DNA of 51,214 nt from Candidatus Thorarchaeota archaeon SMTZ1-45 (GCA_001563335.1 LRSL01000072.1:1-51214), one strand, 5' to 3'. Counted from the stretch's first letter, positions 1-8,121 are shown. Numbers and translations: made by a program. The notes: a model not told the origin generated them from the sequence alone.

Positions 1-579
1 ACCCATTGGAGCTCCTCGTTCGGTTTCGAAGAATCCAGATTTATCCTCAGGAGCAGCTGTATCAGTTTCGATATCATGATCATGTTCGACATGGTGCTCC
101 ATCTCATGCTCAGCATCGTGTTCAACATCATGTTCTACATCATGATCCATATCGTGGTCCACGTCGTGGTCTACGTCATGGTCTAAGTCATGATCTAGTT
201 CGTGGACTGCAACTCCATGATCAACATCATATCCATGATCTAGGTCGTGATCCATCTCATGCCCAACATCATGGTCGATGTCATGATCAACATCGTGATC
301 TATATCGTGCTCAACATCATGGTCGATGTCATGATCAACATCGTGATCTATATCGTGCCCAACATCATGGTCGATGTCATGATCAACATCGTGATCTATA
401 TCGTGGTCAACATCATGGTCGACGTCATGGTCTACATCATGCTCAACATGTCCATGATCGGAAATAGCTGAAAAAATCCGTCCTAATGCAAACATACCAA
501 AAGTATAGAATAACCCAGCAATTAGTATACCAAACGATACCTCTCTAAGTAGTGCGGCAATTGCCACTAAATCCTGCAT
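1..579 (-). CDS. Membrane protein with long His-Asp repeat (3' end outside window)
   Basis: The minus strand is open from an ATG at 579 to the left edge (193 codons, no stop). Residues about 3-35 are hydrophobic and look like a membrane segment. From about residue 42 the protein is almost entirely four-residue units of the form H-D-x-D/E (x mostly V or I), running for about 120 residues. A more ordinary acidic stretch then reaches the edge. A GGAG lies about 14 nt before the ATG. The gene follows the polytopic membrane protein gene by 94 bp on the same strand. His/Asp density suggests divalent metal binding outside or inside the membrane; this is inference. The TM plus low-complexity layout recalls NfeD/DUF1449-type proteins, but the part that could show this lies outside the window. 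Confidence 0.75.
   Translation of the reverse strand, partial: MQDLVAIAALLREVSFGILIAGLFYTFGMFALGRIFSAISDHGHVEHDVDHDVDHDVDHDIDHDVDHDIDHDVGHDIDHDVDHDIDHDVEHDIDHDVDHDIDHDVGHEMDHDLDHGYDVDHGVAVHELDHDLDHDVDHDVDHDMDHDVEHDVEHDAEHEMEHHVEHDHDIETDTAAPEDKSGFFETERGAPMG
264..431. repeat. 48-bp tandem repeat encoding 16-residue His-Asp units
   Basis: Three nearly identical 48-bp units begin at 264, 312 and 360, followed by a diverged partial unit from 408. The period equals 16 codons, or four H-D-x-D tetrads, so the repeat keeps the minus-strand reading frame. Looser copies of the tetrad continue on both sides (about 65-460). The unit is coding, not a CRISPR: there are no unique spacers. Copy number in the assembly may be unreliable. 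Confidence 0.85.
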
Positions 580-673
580 CTTCTATCGATTGACTCCTTT
601 GGATGGAATGTAGACCCCACTGCTGGCTACTTGAGTAGCTATACTCATGAAGACAAATAAACCTGAGCAACTC

Positions 674-2491
674 TTAGTTCCTTGGAATACGATCTGATTC
701 ATTTTCTATTTGGATATTTCTTGATATTTTTGCACTCGGATTGACAAACCTGCTTGACTTTATTGAAACATCGGATATATCGAGTTTCTTTTGGGTTAAC
801 CTGATTTGAGATGTTTCAATTTGAAAGGCAATCAACACGACAAGAAACAAGAGTGCTGGGTATAAACTCAGTGGGAAGAGCCTGGTGCTATATGACAATA
901 TGTCTATACCAACTCTAAATGAGAGAGCAATTATCAAGGTCCTTCCAGATATCATTATGATTTCAGTAGCTGTCATCCTTTTACTACTAAACTCCAAGCA
1001 ATTTCCAACAATTCGGAGTCCAAGGGATATGATGAGAAGCATATAGGAAGAAATGTATCCAATTAAGTAATATAATATACCAAATGAACCAAAATCAAGG
1101 AAAACTAGATGATATTGTTCCACCAGATAGCTTTGATTCAGCCAGATGCCATTCATAAGAATAAATCCAGAGAAAAGAACTATTGATATTACAAGGTCTC
1201 CGACTGCTTCAAACCTTGACCTTTTCCCAATGATGTCATTTGTCCGTCTATTACTTATACTCCAACGACGAAATAGGAAATATAAAACAACAGGACTCAA
1301 AAAAATAGGTCCAAAGAAAATTGCAATCCAAACCGGAGCAAACCATGGTGTGTATATATTTTTGGATATCATTAAGCAATAAGTTGGAATTATTGTGAAT
1401 AACATAATCCATCCTATAATCTTGAGAGTGGTTGCACCAGCAGCATTTGCAGTCTTTTGCAGTAGTTTATCAGTAAATTGTTTGGATGCTGTTGGTTGAA
1501 ACTCAGCTGCTTCCAACCAGAAATCGCCTCCACGGATGACCAGCTGGAAAAACAATACTGATCCCCAGACTACTGAGTAAATCCAGATAAATGGTAGGAA
1601 CGAGAAAGATCCAATTGCATAATGAGCAAACCAAATTTGAGAGCTATCAATGAGGAATAAAGCAATGATTGTTGTTAATAGTTCACGTTTGATGTAATCA
1701 GCTGGGTTCAAAGAGCTCATACGACTTCCACTATAGAATGCTTTCGCCATAAGAGCTACTGAGGTTGGAATTCCAATAAGAGGAATGTAATATGGACTTG
1801 GAACATAAAGGGTAGATAGGACAAATAAACCAACTCCAATCAGAGACCCAAGAATATCCACAGCAACCAAAATATTGGAAGGTTCTCTGATTACATTCTC
1901 TGGAAGTGTGAAGAACCTTTGTAGAAGTGGCCATTCAGGATAGCTACGTTTCCAGAGTACTACTTTTCTTCTTTTCAAGGAGTAGCTCAATAGACCTATT
2001 ACAATCAAGACTAGAATAATTTGACAAGCGAGTGTTATCACTGTACCAGGTAACAACCAGATTGGTCCAAGAAGGGTAGATGCAAGGTTAATGAGTAACG
2101 ACCAAACAGCTACAATTGATAATCCTTGAAGGAAGAAATTGAAATAAGATACTGTTGGATTTGCTCGAAGTTCATGTTCCTCAGTTGTTGATGGAGGTTC
2201 CTTCAACTGTTCTTGAGTTGGTTTATCACGAGAGGCTTCTTCATTTAATCTTGGAATTGTTTCTGGGAGCATAGAATATTTATATTCCTCAGCCACCTCG
2301 CTAGGGGCTCCAAATTGAGCAACTACTTTTTTTGCAGCTTGTAGAGTCAACTCCCCGTTGCCTAGATCGAATGCTGTTTCAATCATATAGGTTCTAAGCT
2401 CTGTTATCACATCATCTGAAATTGACTCTGGCAGATGGTCATTTACTAGCGATAGATATTCTTCAATGACTCGTTCCGGTTCCTCAGTCAA
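674..2491 (-). CDS. Polytopic membrane protein with N-terminal permease-prefix-like domain
   Basis: About 605 residues. The first ~100 residues are soluble and helical (ERVIEEYLSLVNDHL, then ELRTYMIETAFDLG and AAKKVVAQFGAPSEVAEEY). This resembles the HAAS/DUF1700-like 'permease prefix' domain that accompanies PadR regulators. The rest holds roughly ten to twelve hydrophobic segments and ends in a charged tail. The frame is open to a TTG at 2545, but I prefer the TTG at 2491. It overlaps the PadR stop as TTGA and has AAGGAGG about 10 nt ahead, so translation is probably coupled to PadR. No transporter family motif is recognised, and the substrate is unknown. Confidence 0.85.
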   Translation of the reverse strand: MTEEPERVIEEYLSLVNDHLPESISDDVITELRTYMIETAFDLGNGELTLQAAKKVVAQFGAPSEVAEEYKYSMLPETIPRLNEEASRDKPTQEQLKEPPSTTEEHELRANPTVSYFNFFLQGLSIVAVWSLLINLASTLLGPIWLLPGTVITLACQIILVLIVIGLLSYSLKRRKVVLWKRSYPEWPLLQRFFTLPENVIREPSNILVAVDILGSLIGVGLFVLSTLYVPSPYYIPLIGIPTSVALMAKAFYSGSRMSSLNPADYIKRELLTTIIALFLIDSSQIWFAHYAIGSFSFLPFIWIYSVVWGSVLFFQLVIRGGDFWLEAAEFQPTASKQFTDKLLQKTANAAGATTLKIIGWIMLFTIIPTYCLMISKNIYTPWFAPVWIAIFFGPIFLSPVVLYFLFRRWSISNRRTNDIIGKRSRFEAVGDLVISIVLFSGFILMNGIWLNQSYLVEQYHLVFLDFGSFGILYYLIGYISSYMLLIISLGLRIVGNCLEFSSKRMTATEIIMISGRTLIIALSFRVGIDILSYSTRLFPLSLYPALLFLVVLIAFQIETSQIRLTQKKLDISDVSIKSSRFVNPSAKISRNIQIENESDRIPRN

Positions 2492-2865
2492 TTCAACCCC
2501 GCCTCCTTTATCAGAAGCATTAACTGGTCGTTCATGCTTTGCCAACTCTTTACCATCCTCCGCAGAATTCTACGACCATCTCTGGTGACATAGTACAACC
2601 TTCTCCGTTTCCCTGATGAATCAGACCATCTTCCCTCCAAAATACCCCGCTTCTCCAATCTACGCAATAGAGGGTAAGTTGTGCTTGGTTCAAGCTGAAG
2701 TGAATCATACTCCTCTCCACCAAGCTTCTTCATGATGTCATACCCATACGACTCTCCATCGAGTATTATTGCTAAGATAGCTAACGATAAAGCACCACGC
2801 CGGATTTCCAATGACCATCGTTCGTATTCTATTTCAGGACCTGCATTGTCGCTATCCTCTGCCAT
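2488..2865 (-). CDS. PadR-family transcriptional regulator
   Basis: 125 residues, typical for short PadR proteins. The winged helix shows the family pattern: LSLAILAIILDGESYGYDIMKKL, then LEPSTTYPLLRRLEKRGILEGRW and a wing ending in YYVTRDGRRILRRM. PadR proteins are dimeric repressors that often sense small molecules or envelope stress and control the membrane protein encoded next to them. Here the next gene overlaps by four bases. Two 17-bp direct repeats lie over the presumed TATA box, so autoregulation is likely. The ATG at 2865 is preceded by no clear ribosome site, compatible with a short or leaderless message. Confidence 0.92.
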   Translation of the reverse strand: MAEDSDNAGPEIEYERWSLEIRRGALSLAILAIILDGESYGYDIMKKLGGEEYDSLQLEPSTTYPLLRRLEKRGILEGRWSDSSGKRRRLYYVTRDGRRILRRMVKSWQSMNDQLMLLIKEAGLN

Positions 2866-2886
2866 TGGTCATCAATCTCCACTTAC

Positions 2887-2926
2887 TATGTGCCACGATA
2901 TAGTATGTGGTACGATATATATTTAA
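2887..2926 (-). promoter_or_regulatory. padR promoter with two 17-bp direct repeats (candidate operator)
   Basis: Two adjacent copies of TATGTG(C/G)(C/T)ACGATATA(G/T) occupy 2887-2903 and 2904-2920. They differ at three positions. On the minus strand a TATA-like TTAAATATATATC overlaps the second copy (about 2912-2926). Transcription would then start near 2890-2895 and be covered by the first copy. This is the layout expected of an autorepressor site. Confidence 0.6.
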
Positions 2927-2992
2927 CCCTTTCACATGAATAAACATGCCCCAAACACCTTAATATGGAAGATTTAGCATCGAACCACAGAG

Positions 2993-3394
2993 GTGCTCAC
3001 ACTGAGTATTGTAGACCATATTGCTTCACTACTTGATTCGGTGGATATAAAGTACACACGCGAAGACAATGTCTTGATGATGAGGTGGAAGACTGACCAT
3101 TTCGAGGATTTGAAAATCAAGATTGTCACTAACAAAGACGAGTCATGGGCTTACATTGTTGCACCATTCACGAACTTCTATGAAGTGGAAGAAACCAAGA
3201 GAATGAAACTTGCATACGACATGTTGAAAGAATCTTGGAAAGCAAATGGTGTGAAGTTCGCTATTGATGATGACGATGATATCATTGTAATCGCAGAAAC
3301 CAATGATACAGATCTGACCGGAGAGGAAGTAAGAACTCTCGTTGGTCATGTTGTACATGCCTGTGACACTTTATGGGAAATCTATCCTGCATGA
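2993..3394 (+). CDS. YbjN/secretion-chaperone-like small protein
   Basis: 133 acidic residues with an alternating alpha/beta pattern: an N-terminal helix (SIVDHIASLLDSVDIKY), strands around WKTDHFEDLKIKIVTN and SWAYIVAP, a helix of about 20 residues, a strand around DDDDIIVIAETN and a terminal helix. This is the order seen in the YbjN / type III secretion chaperone-like fold, which is common as stand-alone archaeal proteins of unknown role. The fold call is inferred from pattern only. The GTG at 2993 has no spaced ribosome site, but a TATA-like TTAATATGG sits about 28 nt upstream, so a leaderless start is plausible. Confidence 0.7.
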   Translation: MLTLSIVDHIASLLDSVDIKYTREDNVLMMRWKTDHFEDLKIKIVTNKDESWAYIVAPFTNFYEVEETKRMKLAYDMLKESWKANGVKFAIDDDDDIIVIAETNDTDLTGEEVRTLVGHVVHACDTLWEIYPA

Positions 3395-3506
3395 CTTGAA
3401 TAGATCTAGAATTACGCTTGATACTATAGATGTATCGAGCATCACTTGATTTTGAATATTCGACATCTTCATAAGTTGCTTGAACAGAACCCCCCGCGTG
3501 AGCCAA

Positions 3507-4049
3507 ATGACTGAGTCCGATTCTCATGAGCCGTTTCCTGCAGACAAGAGGGAGCGGTTAGTGAACATTTTCTATCCTAAGAGGGCTTCTTTCATCTTCT
3601 ACTATGTCTTTGGCACAGTTGTTTTCATTGTTGGGCTAGGTTTCATGACTATCACATCTTATGGCGGATTAGGTGGCAATATAATCTCGTGGTCTATTAG
3701 CGCAGGTGCAATGGTCTTTGGAATCCTACTAGTGGCCTGGGCGGAGAGTAGACGTTGGTTCACCCTCTACATTATAACTACGTGGAATGTTAGAGTGAGG
3801 AAAGGTGTCTTCTCAAGAAAAACAAAGAGAATTTTTTATGATGAGATTGCTATCTTGCATTGCTCAGGACCTCCAGATGAGCGAAAAGTGGGCATGGGCG
3901 ATGTTGAGATTTTCACATCTGAAGATGACGAAGCCCCTGCACTTGTCTTTGATGGAGTTCATAATCCCGATGGAGTTCGTGAGATTATTAGTAGGTTTAT
4001 CCAGACAATTCCAGACCCATTGCCATGGGGGCATCTTGACCGGTCTTAA
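3507..4049 (+). CDS. Membrane protein with PH-like (bPH2/DUF304) domain
   Basis: About 180 residues. Two hydrophobic segments (FIFYYVFGTVVFIVGLGFM and ISWSISAGAMVFGILLVAWA) are followed by a conserved-looking stretch YIITTWNVRVRKGVFSRKTKRIFYDEIAIL. That stretch matches the start of bacterial-type PH domains (YxIT..rvi...G.f.r..k.I.yd.I). A beta strand (DVEIFTS) and a terminal helix complete the domain. Such proteins sit in the membrane with the PH-like domain on the inside; the ligand is unknown. The frame is open from a TTG at 3480, with GTG at 3498 and ATG at 3507. A TATA-like element at about 3454-3460 favours one of the later two. Confidence 0.75.
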   Translation: MTESDSHEPFPADKRERLVNIFYPKRASFIFYYVFGTVVFIVGLGFMTITSYGGLGGNIISWSISAGAMVFGILLVAWAESRRWFTLYIITTWNVRVRKGVFSRKTKRIFYDEIAILHCSGPPDERKVGMGDVEIFTSEDDEAPALVFDGVHNPDGVREIISRFIQTIPDPLPWGHLDRS

Positions 4050-4177
4050 TGGAGAATTCCTAAAACTGCATATTTCACGAAGATAAGTTATCTCGCAAGT
4101 GACCTTTATTATGGTCTGTTGACATAAGCACAAAAGAAATCAAGGCAAAATTACAGGTAATATTGGAGAGGAATTAG

Positions 4178-4897
4178 GTGACCAGGTTCACCCTAAGGTA
4201 TGTAGCTTCGGATGGCGAGAAATACCAGGTCGAAAAAGATGATCATTTTACTGAAATCGACCTGTCAGAAACGAGTATAAAATCCATTAGCTTGGAACCT
4301 TTGGGTCAATGCTCAAAACTTGAAAAACTGAATCTCAATACAAATCTGATTGATGAGATTGACCTGACTCCTTTATCCTTCTGTTCAAGCCTGAAGATAT
4401 TAAGCATGACCTCGAATGAATTAACTCAAATTGATATTAACCCTTTATCCAATTGCTTTGCTCTCCAAGCTCTTGAGATCTCAGATAATAGACTGACAGA
4501 AATTGACCTTTCTCCGTTGAGTAAATGCCCAGAATTGAGATGGTTATATATTTCTGACAATCGATTAAAGGAGCTAGATCTTAACCCACTTAGAGGTTTG
4601 TCAAAGCTACAATATTTAGTTCTTTCAGGAAATCTACTTCGTGAAATTGATTTGCGTCCATTAGCTCATGCTAGAGACCTACGATATGTTCATCTAAATG
4701 AGAACTCTTTCCAAACAATCGATATCTCAGTATTATTCCACTTTGACAATCTTGAATCATTCATCGTAGATGAGAGTGTTGTTTTGATTGCAAATCATAA
4801 GTTAAAACATCTTCACTACTTTCCGGATCCAATTAATGAGAGACTAGAAGAAGTCCAATGGTCTCATGAAGTTCCAGAATCCTCATCAACTAGCTAA
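4178..4897 (+). CDS. Leucine-rich-repeat protein (first of tandem pair)
   Basis: 239 residues with no signal peptide or membrane segment, so presumably cytosolic. After an N-terminal cap (about 45 residues, containing FTEIDLSETSIKSISLEPL) there are six full 24-residue repeats with the pattern LxxLxLxxNxLxxIDLxPLxxCxx, then a C-terminal cap (LESFIVDESVVLIANHKL). Repeats of this kind form an open solenoid used for protein binding. The GTG start has GGAGAGG 7 nt upstream. The next gene is a paralogue 74 bp downstream, which shares both caps. The partner protein cannot be told from sequence. Confidence 0.88.
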   Translation: MTRFTLRYVASDGEKYQVEKDDHFTEIDLSETSIKSISLEPLGQCSKLEKLNLNTNLIDEIDLTPLSFCSSLKILSMTSNELTQIDINPLSNCFALQALEISDNRLTEIDLSPLSKCPELRWLYISDNRLKELDLNPLRGLSKLQYLVLSGNLLREIDLRPLAHARDLRYVHLNENSFQTIDISVLFHFDNLESFIVDESVVLIANHKLKHLHYFPDPINERLEEVQWSHEVPESSSTS

Positions 4898-4971
4898 CGA
4901 AATAATACTTAACAATTTATGAATAAAACAAAAGCAGTGCAATTGCGAAAGTTTGGCTGGGAGTATATCCT

Positions 4972-5808
4972 ATGGCTGAAATTCACATAACTTTCAAAAT
5001 AGAAAATGGAGTTGAACTCTACCTAGAAACTCGAGATGATGTTACAGAGGTCGACTTATCTGGGCGGAATATTGTAGAGATAGATTTGTCGCAATTAATC
5101 AAATGCAAGACGCTAAGAGATGTTAATCTTTCAGCTAACTTAATACGGTCTATTGACCTAGGACCTCTTCAGGAATGTCCTAGTCTTGAGAAACTATTAC
5201 TCGGATCAAACCTAATTTCATCAATAGATTTGACTGGCATTGAGAATTGTTCAAACTTAGACACATTCTCTCTTGAGATAAATAAGCTACAAAGGATTGA
5301 CCTTTCACCATTAATGTCATGTTTAAAACTTCAAGAGCTAAATCTGCAACTAAACGATTTCATTGAAATAGATTTGTCGCCACTAAGAAAGTGTACTGCT
5401 CTGCGTTTTCTCAGACTGGATAATAACGAATTATGCAATATTGACTTGGAGCCTTTGTCGGGGTGTCCGAATCTTCAAGAACTCTTTCTCGAAGGTAATA
5501 ATCTAGAAGAGATTAATCTTTCCCCATTAAAGACATGTGAGGCACTTGAGGGCTTATGGCTTCGTTCAGCAGGTATCCTCCAAATTGATCTAGAACCATT
5601 AAGGGAATGCAAGAATCTTCTCTGGCTTGATATCAGCGAGAATCTCATGAAGACTATCGATATTACTCCATTGTATTATTGCCATGACCTCGAATCCCTT
5701 ATGATTGATGAAACTGTACCAATAATGGCTAATGTGGGGCTCTCATATAGTCTCTGGCCAAATACAATAGAAGAAATCAAAGATCGGATATTCTGGGTTG
5801 ATATGTAG
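4972..5808 (+). CDS. Leucine-rich-repeat protein (second of tandem pair)
   Basis: 278 residues and a paralogue of the preceding gene. The same N-terminal cap (VTEVDLSGRNIVEIDLSQL) is followed by eight full 24-residue LRR units and the same C-terminal cap (LESLMIDETVPIMANVGL). It differs mainly by two extra repeats. A cysteine recurs at position 22 of every unit, for example in LRKCTA, LSGCPN and LKTCEA. The ATG has GGGAG about 8 nt ahead. The coding end runs 11 bp into a longer open frame of the next gene, but that gene probably starts at 5879. Role unknown; probably a protein-interaction scaffold. Confidence 0.88.
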   Translation: MAEIHITFKIENGVELYLETRDDVTEVDLSGRNIVEIDLSQLIKCKTLRDVNLSANLIRSIDLGPLQECPSLEKLLLGSNLISSIDLTGIENCSNLDTFSLEINKLQRIDLSPLMSCLKLQELNLQLNDFIEIDLSPLRKCTALRFLRLDNNELCNIDLEPLSGCPNLQELFLEGNNLEEINLSPLKTCEALEGLWLRSAGILQIDLEPLRECKNLLWLDISENLMKTIDITPLYYCHDLESLMIDETVPIMANVGLSYSLWPNTIEEIKDRIFWVDM

Positions 5809-5878
5809 CCGTCCTGGTCATACCCCGGTGACACTAGCTCTAATTTTGAATGTCTTCATTCAGTTATCTGTGGCATCT

Positions 5879-6541
5879 ATGACTACCACTGATGATAATA
5901 CAGCACGGGTCACTCTCCGGATTGCAGGAGCTCTTCAAGAGATACGGGATATCTGGGCAAAGAGATTGGATGTTTATTTTACACAGATTCAGTCTTTGAT
6001 TGATGGTCAGTGGTTAGACTCCAAAGACATAATTGGCATAATCCGAGAAGCTCGCATGGCAACTCGCGAAGCCCTAGATGGATTAGGTAATGACCTAAGC
6101 GCAGAATTGGTACATGCTTCAAATGGAGTGGTTGCTCGATATGAAGCTGAAAGACTATCATTCGTTGAAGAGATAAATGATCTGAGAGATGAAATAAGTC
6201 GACTTCTTTCAGGTGATGAGAACACGCTAAGACGGGAAAATGAGTCACTCCGAGCTGCTTTAGACGCAATTCCCGAGTTTAGACTACTCAGACTCATCCA
6301 ACGTAATCGTAGGTGTGATTATAATAGACTTGCTGAAGAATCCCATGAGAAAAAATCAGCAGTTCGCAAAATGGTCAAAGAATTGGTGAAGAAGGGGTAT
6401 GTCAGTGTTGACAAAAAATCCCGACCTCATGCAATCATATATTTGTTGGCTCCGTGGACTCAGAAGGACCATTGCTCTCAGACCGATCTTGCAAGTCTAC
6501 AGAGAGAGTCTTTTCAACACGCTGAAATTGAACCTCGCTAG
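5879..6541 (+). CDS. Coiled-coil protein with C-terminal winged helix-turn-helix
   Basis: 220 residues from the ATG at 5879. An acidic helical region of about 150 residues includes a likely coiled coil (YEAERLSFVEEINDLRDEI). A winged helix follows: FRLLRLIQRNRRCDYNRLAEE, then KKSAVRKMVKELVKKGYVSVD, with a wing ending in AIIYLLAP. The last module resembles MarR/TrmB-type DNA-binding domains, so a DNA-binding regulator is likely. The frame is open 27 codons further upstream, overlapping the LRR gene, but TATA-like AATTTTGAA near 5841-5849 supports 5879. The tail after the winged helix overlaps the convergent gene by 107 bp. Confidence 0.8.
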   Translation: MTTTDDNTARVTLRIAGALQEIRDIWAKRLDVYFTQIQSLIDGQWLDSKDIIGIIREARMATREALDGLGNDLSAELVHASNGVVARYEAERLSFVEEINDLRDEISRLLSGDENTLRRENESLRAALDAIPEFRLLRLIQRNRRCDYNRLAEESHEKKSAVRKMVKELVKKGYVSVDKKSRPHAIIYLLAPWTQKDHCSQTDLASLQRESFQHAEIEPR

Positions 6542-7406
6542 CCCCCATTGCCTTAGCTATTCTTTGCATGGTGCTGCCAGTCCATTTGATAGTAAGCTCA
6601 TTCAATATTATAACAGGCAGAATGAATGCCATAACTAGAAATGGTAATCCAACTGTCCATCCCAGACTTGCCATTACATTAACAAAATTCATGATCTCAC
6701 CATTTACCAAGAATTTCAGATAGAAATATCGATGGAACATTGCGATTGGAAATGCAAGTATTCCAAATCCTCCAAGAAGATTAGAAAACCATCGCCCTAC
6801 ACCTTCTGTGTCAGGACATCTTCTATATTCAAGGTGCTTTGGTTTTACGTGTGCTACAATTCCAGAGTCATTTAGGAGCCAGGTAGGTGAAAATAGTGCA
6901 ATACTGATTGTCAGTGCAATTAACGCACCAAACATAGTGACCAGAGGGTTTAGATAAGGATCTATCGCCCGAGCATCTGATGCTTCCATCGGTGGAATCC
7001 AAAATATAACTCCATTAAGAAGACTGATTACCAATTCTCCCAACGAAAGTGCAAAGAGCGCTGGAACAACAGCCCTCTTCATTATCCGAACCCAGTTGAA
7101 ACCTTGCCCAATTCTCATAATATCGAATTTGTATGTAGCAACACGAAATACTTTGGCAAATAGTAACATGATAAAGGCGAATGGAAGTGTCAAAACCAGA
7201 AATTCAATAAAGAAGATGGGAATAAGAAGCATTAGTAGGAAACTGATATCGAAATTCAGTGTTCCATCAATTGCTGGTACCAAGTCAATTACTGGTCGAA
7301 TGTTTATTACTCTAGCTACTAAGATTTGAGTCATCCAAAATGTGAGAATCATTCCTATCGCTGAAAAGATAAGTGGCACAATGAATCGTTTGTAGTCATT
7401 CGCCAT
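6435..7406 (-). CDS. Polytopic membrane protein of unknown function
   Basis: 323 residues with about six to seven hydrophobic segments: near the N terminus (IVPLIFSAIGMILTFWMTQIL), a pair around residues 52-85, and others around 112-135, 155-178, 212-232 and 245-270. A soluble tail follows. No transporter signature is recognised. The gene is divergent from a PadR regulator 133 bp away, whose palindromic operators lie between the two, so co-regulation is plausible. Its last 107 bp overlap the 3' end of the convergent winged-helix gene. Both overlapping tails are polar and look poorly constrained. Confidence 0.8.
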   Translation of the reverse strand: MANDYKRFIVPLIFSAIGMILTFWMTQILVARVINIRPVIDLVPAIDGTLNFDISFLLMLLIPIFFIEFLVLTLPFAFIMLLFAKVFRVATYKFDIMRIGQGFNWVRIMKRAVVPALFALSLGELVISLLNGVIFWIPPMEASDARAIDPYLNPLVTMFGALIALTISIALFSPTWLLNDSGIVAHVKPKHLEYRRCPDTEGVGRWFSNLLGGFGILAFPIAMFHRYFYLKFLVNGEIMNFVNVMASLGWTVGLPFLVMAFILPVIILNELTIKWTGSTMQRIAKAMGASEVQFQRVEKTLSVDLQDRSESNGPSESTEPTNI

Positions 7407-7485
7407 CTCTTTGACCCTTTGACTTTCTTCTGTCCTTTGGTTCTAAGGCTATCGGTGGCAAACCAGATGCCCTACTCAAGATTTA

Positions 7486-7540
7486 TATGTAGACCTCTAC
7501 TTATATTATGTAGAGCTCTACATAAGTAGGTGTCTACATA
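7486..7540 (+). promoter_or_regulatory. Three 18-bp (near-)palindromes: candidate PadR operator cluster
   Basis: A perfect palindrome, TATGTAGAGCTCTACATA, lies at 7507-7524. Imperfect copies lie at 7486-7503 (TATGTAGACCTCTACTTA) and 7523-7540 (TAAGTAGGTGTCTACATA). TATA-like stretches at 7481-7489 and 7500-7508 are interleaved with them. The third copy reaches the first base of the regulator's start codon and contains the likely ribosome site AGGTG. TATGTA...TACATA arms are in keeping with known PadR sites. Binding here should shut down the regulator and perhaps the divergent membrane protein gene. Confidence 0.75.
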
Positions 7541-8118
7541 TGACTTTCAGCAGCATGGGCAGACTCAAACCCCACAAGACAAGACTCAGCCCTGTCCAAG
7601 TACTCATTCTAGCAATCCTAAAAGATAACCCGGCTCATGGCTATGTAATTATCCAGAAGCTTGGAGAACGGCTAGGTCCGATAAGAGTGAAGAGTGGGAC
7701 AATTTACCCAGCACTCCATCGACTTGTCGAAAAGGAATTAATCAATGGAACTCATGTTCCGCAAGAAGATGGACCAGATACAGTCAAGTATCAACTAACT
7801 CCAAAAGGACGAAAAGTTCTCTCTGTGGCACTTCAAAATCTGGATTCAGAGTGGGGAGCACAGGGGAAAATTTGGCGGTTTTTGGTTAGTCAGGCTGGTG
7901 AGAGGGCGGCTGCGCCTCTATTGGACTGGACTGTCCGTGAACGTAGCCCAATTGGATTTGCAGCCATGAAAGCAAGATGTGAATCAGGTCGTTGTTCTCA
8001 AAGACACCTCGAGTTCCTAAAACAGTATCGCTCATACTTGAATCATGAACTTGATTGGGTCAACAAGCAACTCGAAGATATGAAGAGCTCCATGAAGAAG
8101 GAAGGAGGTGAAGAGTGA
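7540..8118 (+). CDS. PadR-family transcriptional regulator (long form)
   Basis: 192 residues. The N-terminal winged helix has the family motifs LSPVQVLILAILKDNPAHGYVIIQKL, then VKSGTIYPALHRLVEKELI and a wing ending in YQLTPKGRKVL. The C-terminal half (about 95-190) is helical and includes a segment YRSYLNHELDWVNKQLEDM that matches the usual dimerisation helices. AGGTG lies 7 nt ahead of the ATG at 7540; a second ATG at 7555 is possible. It is followed at 3 nt by a small His-rich gene, probably in one transcript. The effector is unknown; the His-rich partner hints at metal, but that is speculation. Confidence 0.93.
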   Translation: MTFSSMGRLKPHKTRLSPVQVLILAILKDNPAHGYVIIQKLGERLGPIRVKSGTIYPALHRLVEKELINGTHVPQEDGPDTVKYQLTPKGRKVLSVALQNLDSEWGAQGKIWRFLVSQAGERAAAPLLDWTVRERSPIGFAAMKARCESGRCSQRHLEFLKQYRSYLNHELDWVNKQLEDMKSSMKKEGGEE

Positions 8119-8121
8119 TAG

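Noticed and set aside
264..431. Possible CRISPR-like array
   Set aside because: Units are contiguous 48-bp coding repeats without unique spacers and keep a reading frame.
6..471. Plus-strand open frames over the repeat at the left edge (His/Arg-rich and Met/Ile-rich)
   Set aside because: They are antisense shadows of the minus-strand His-Asp repeat, which has a membrane segment, a start codon and a ribosome site.
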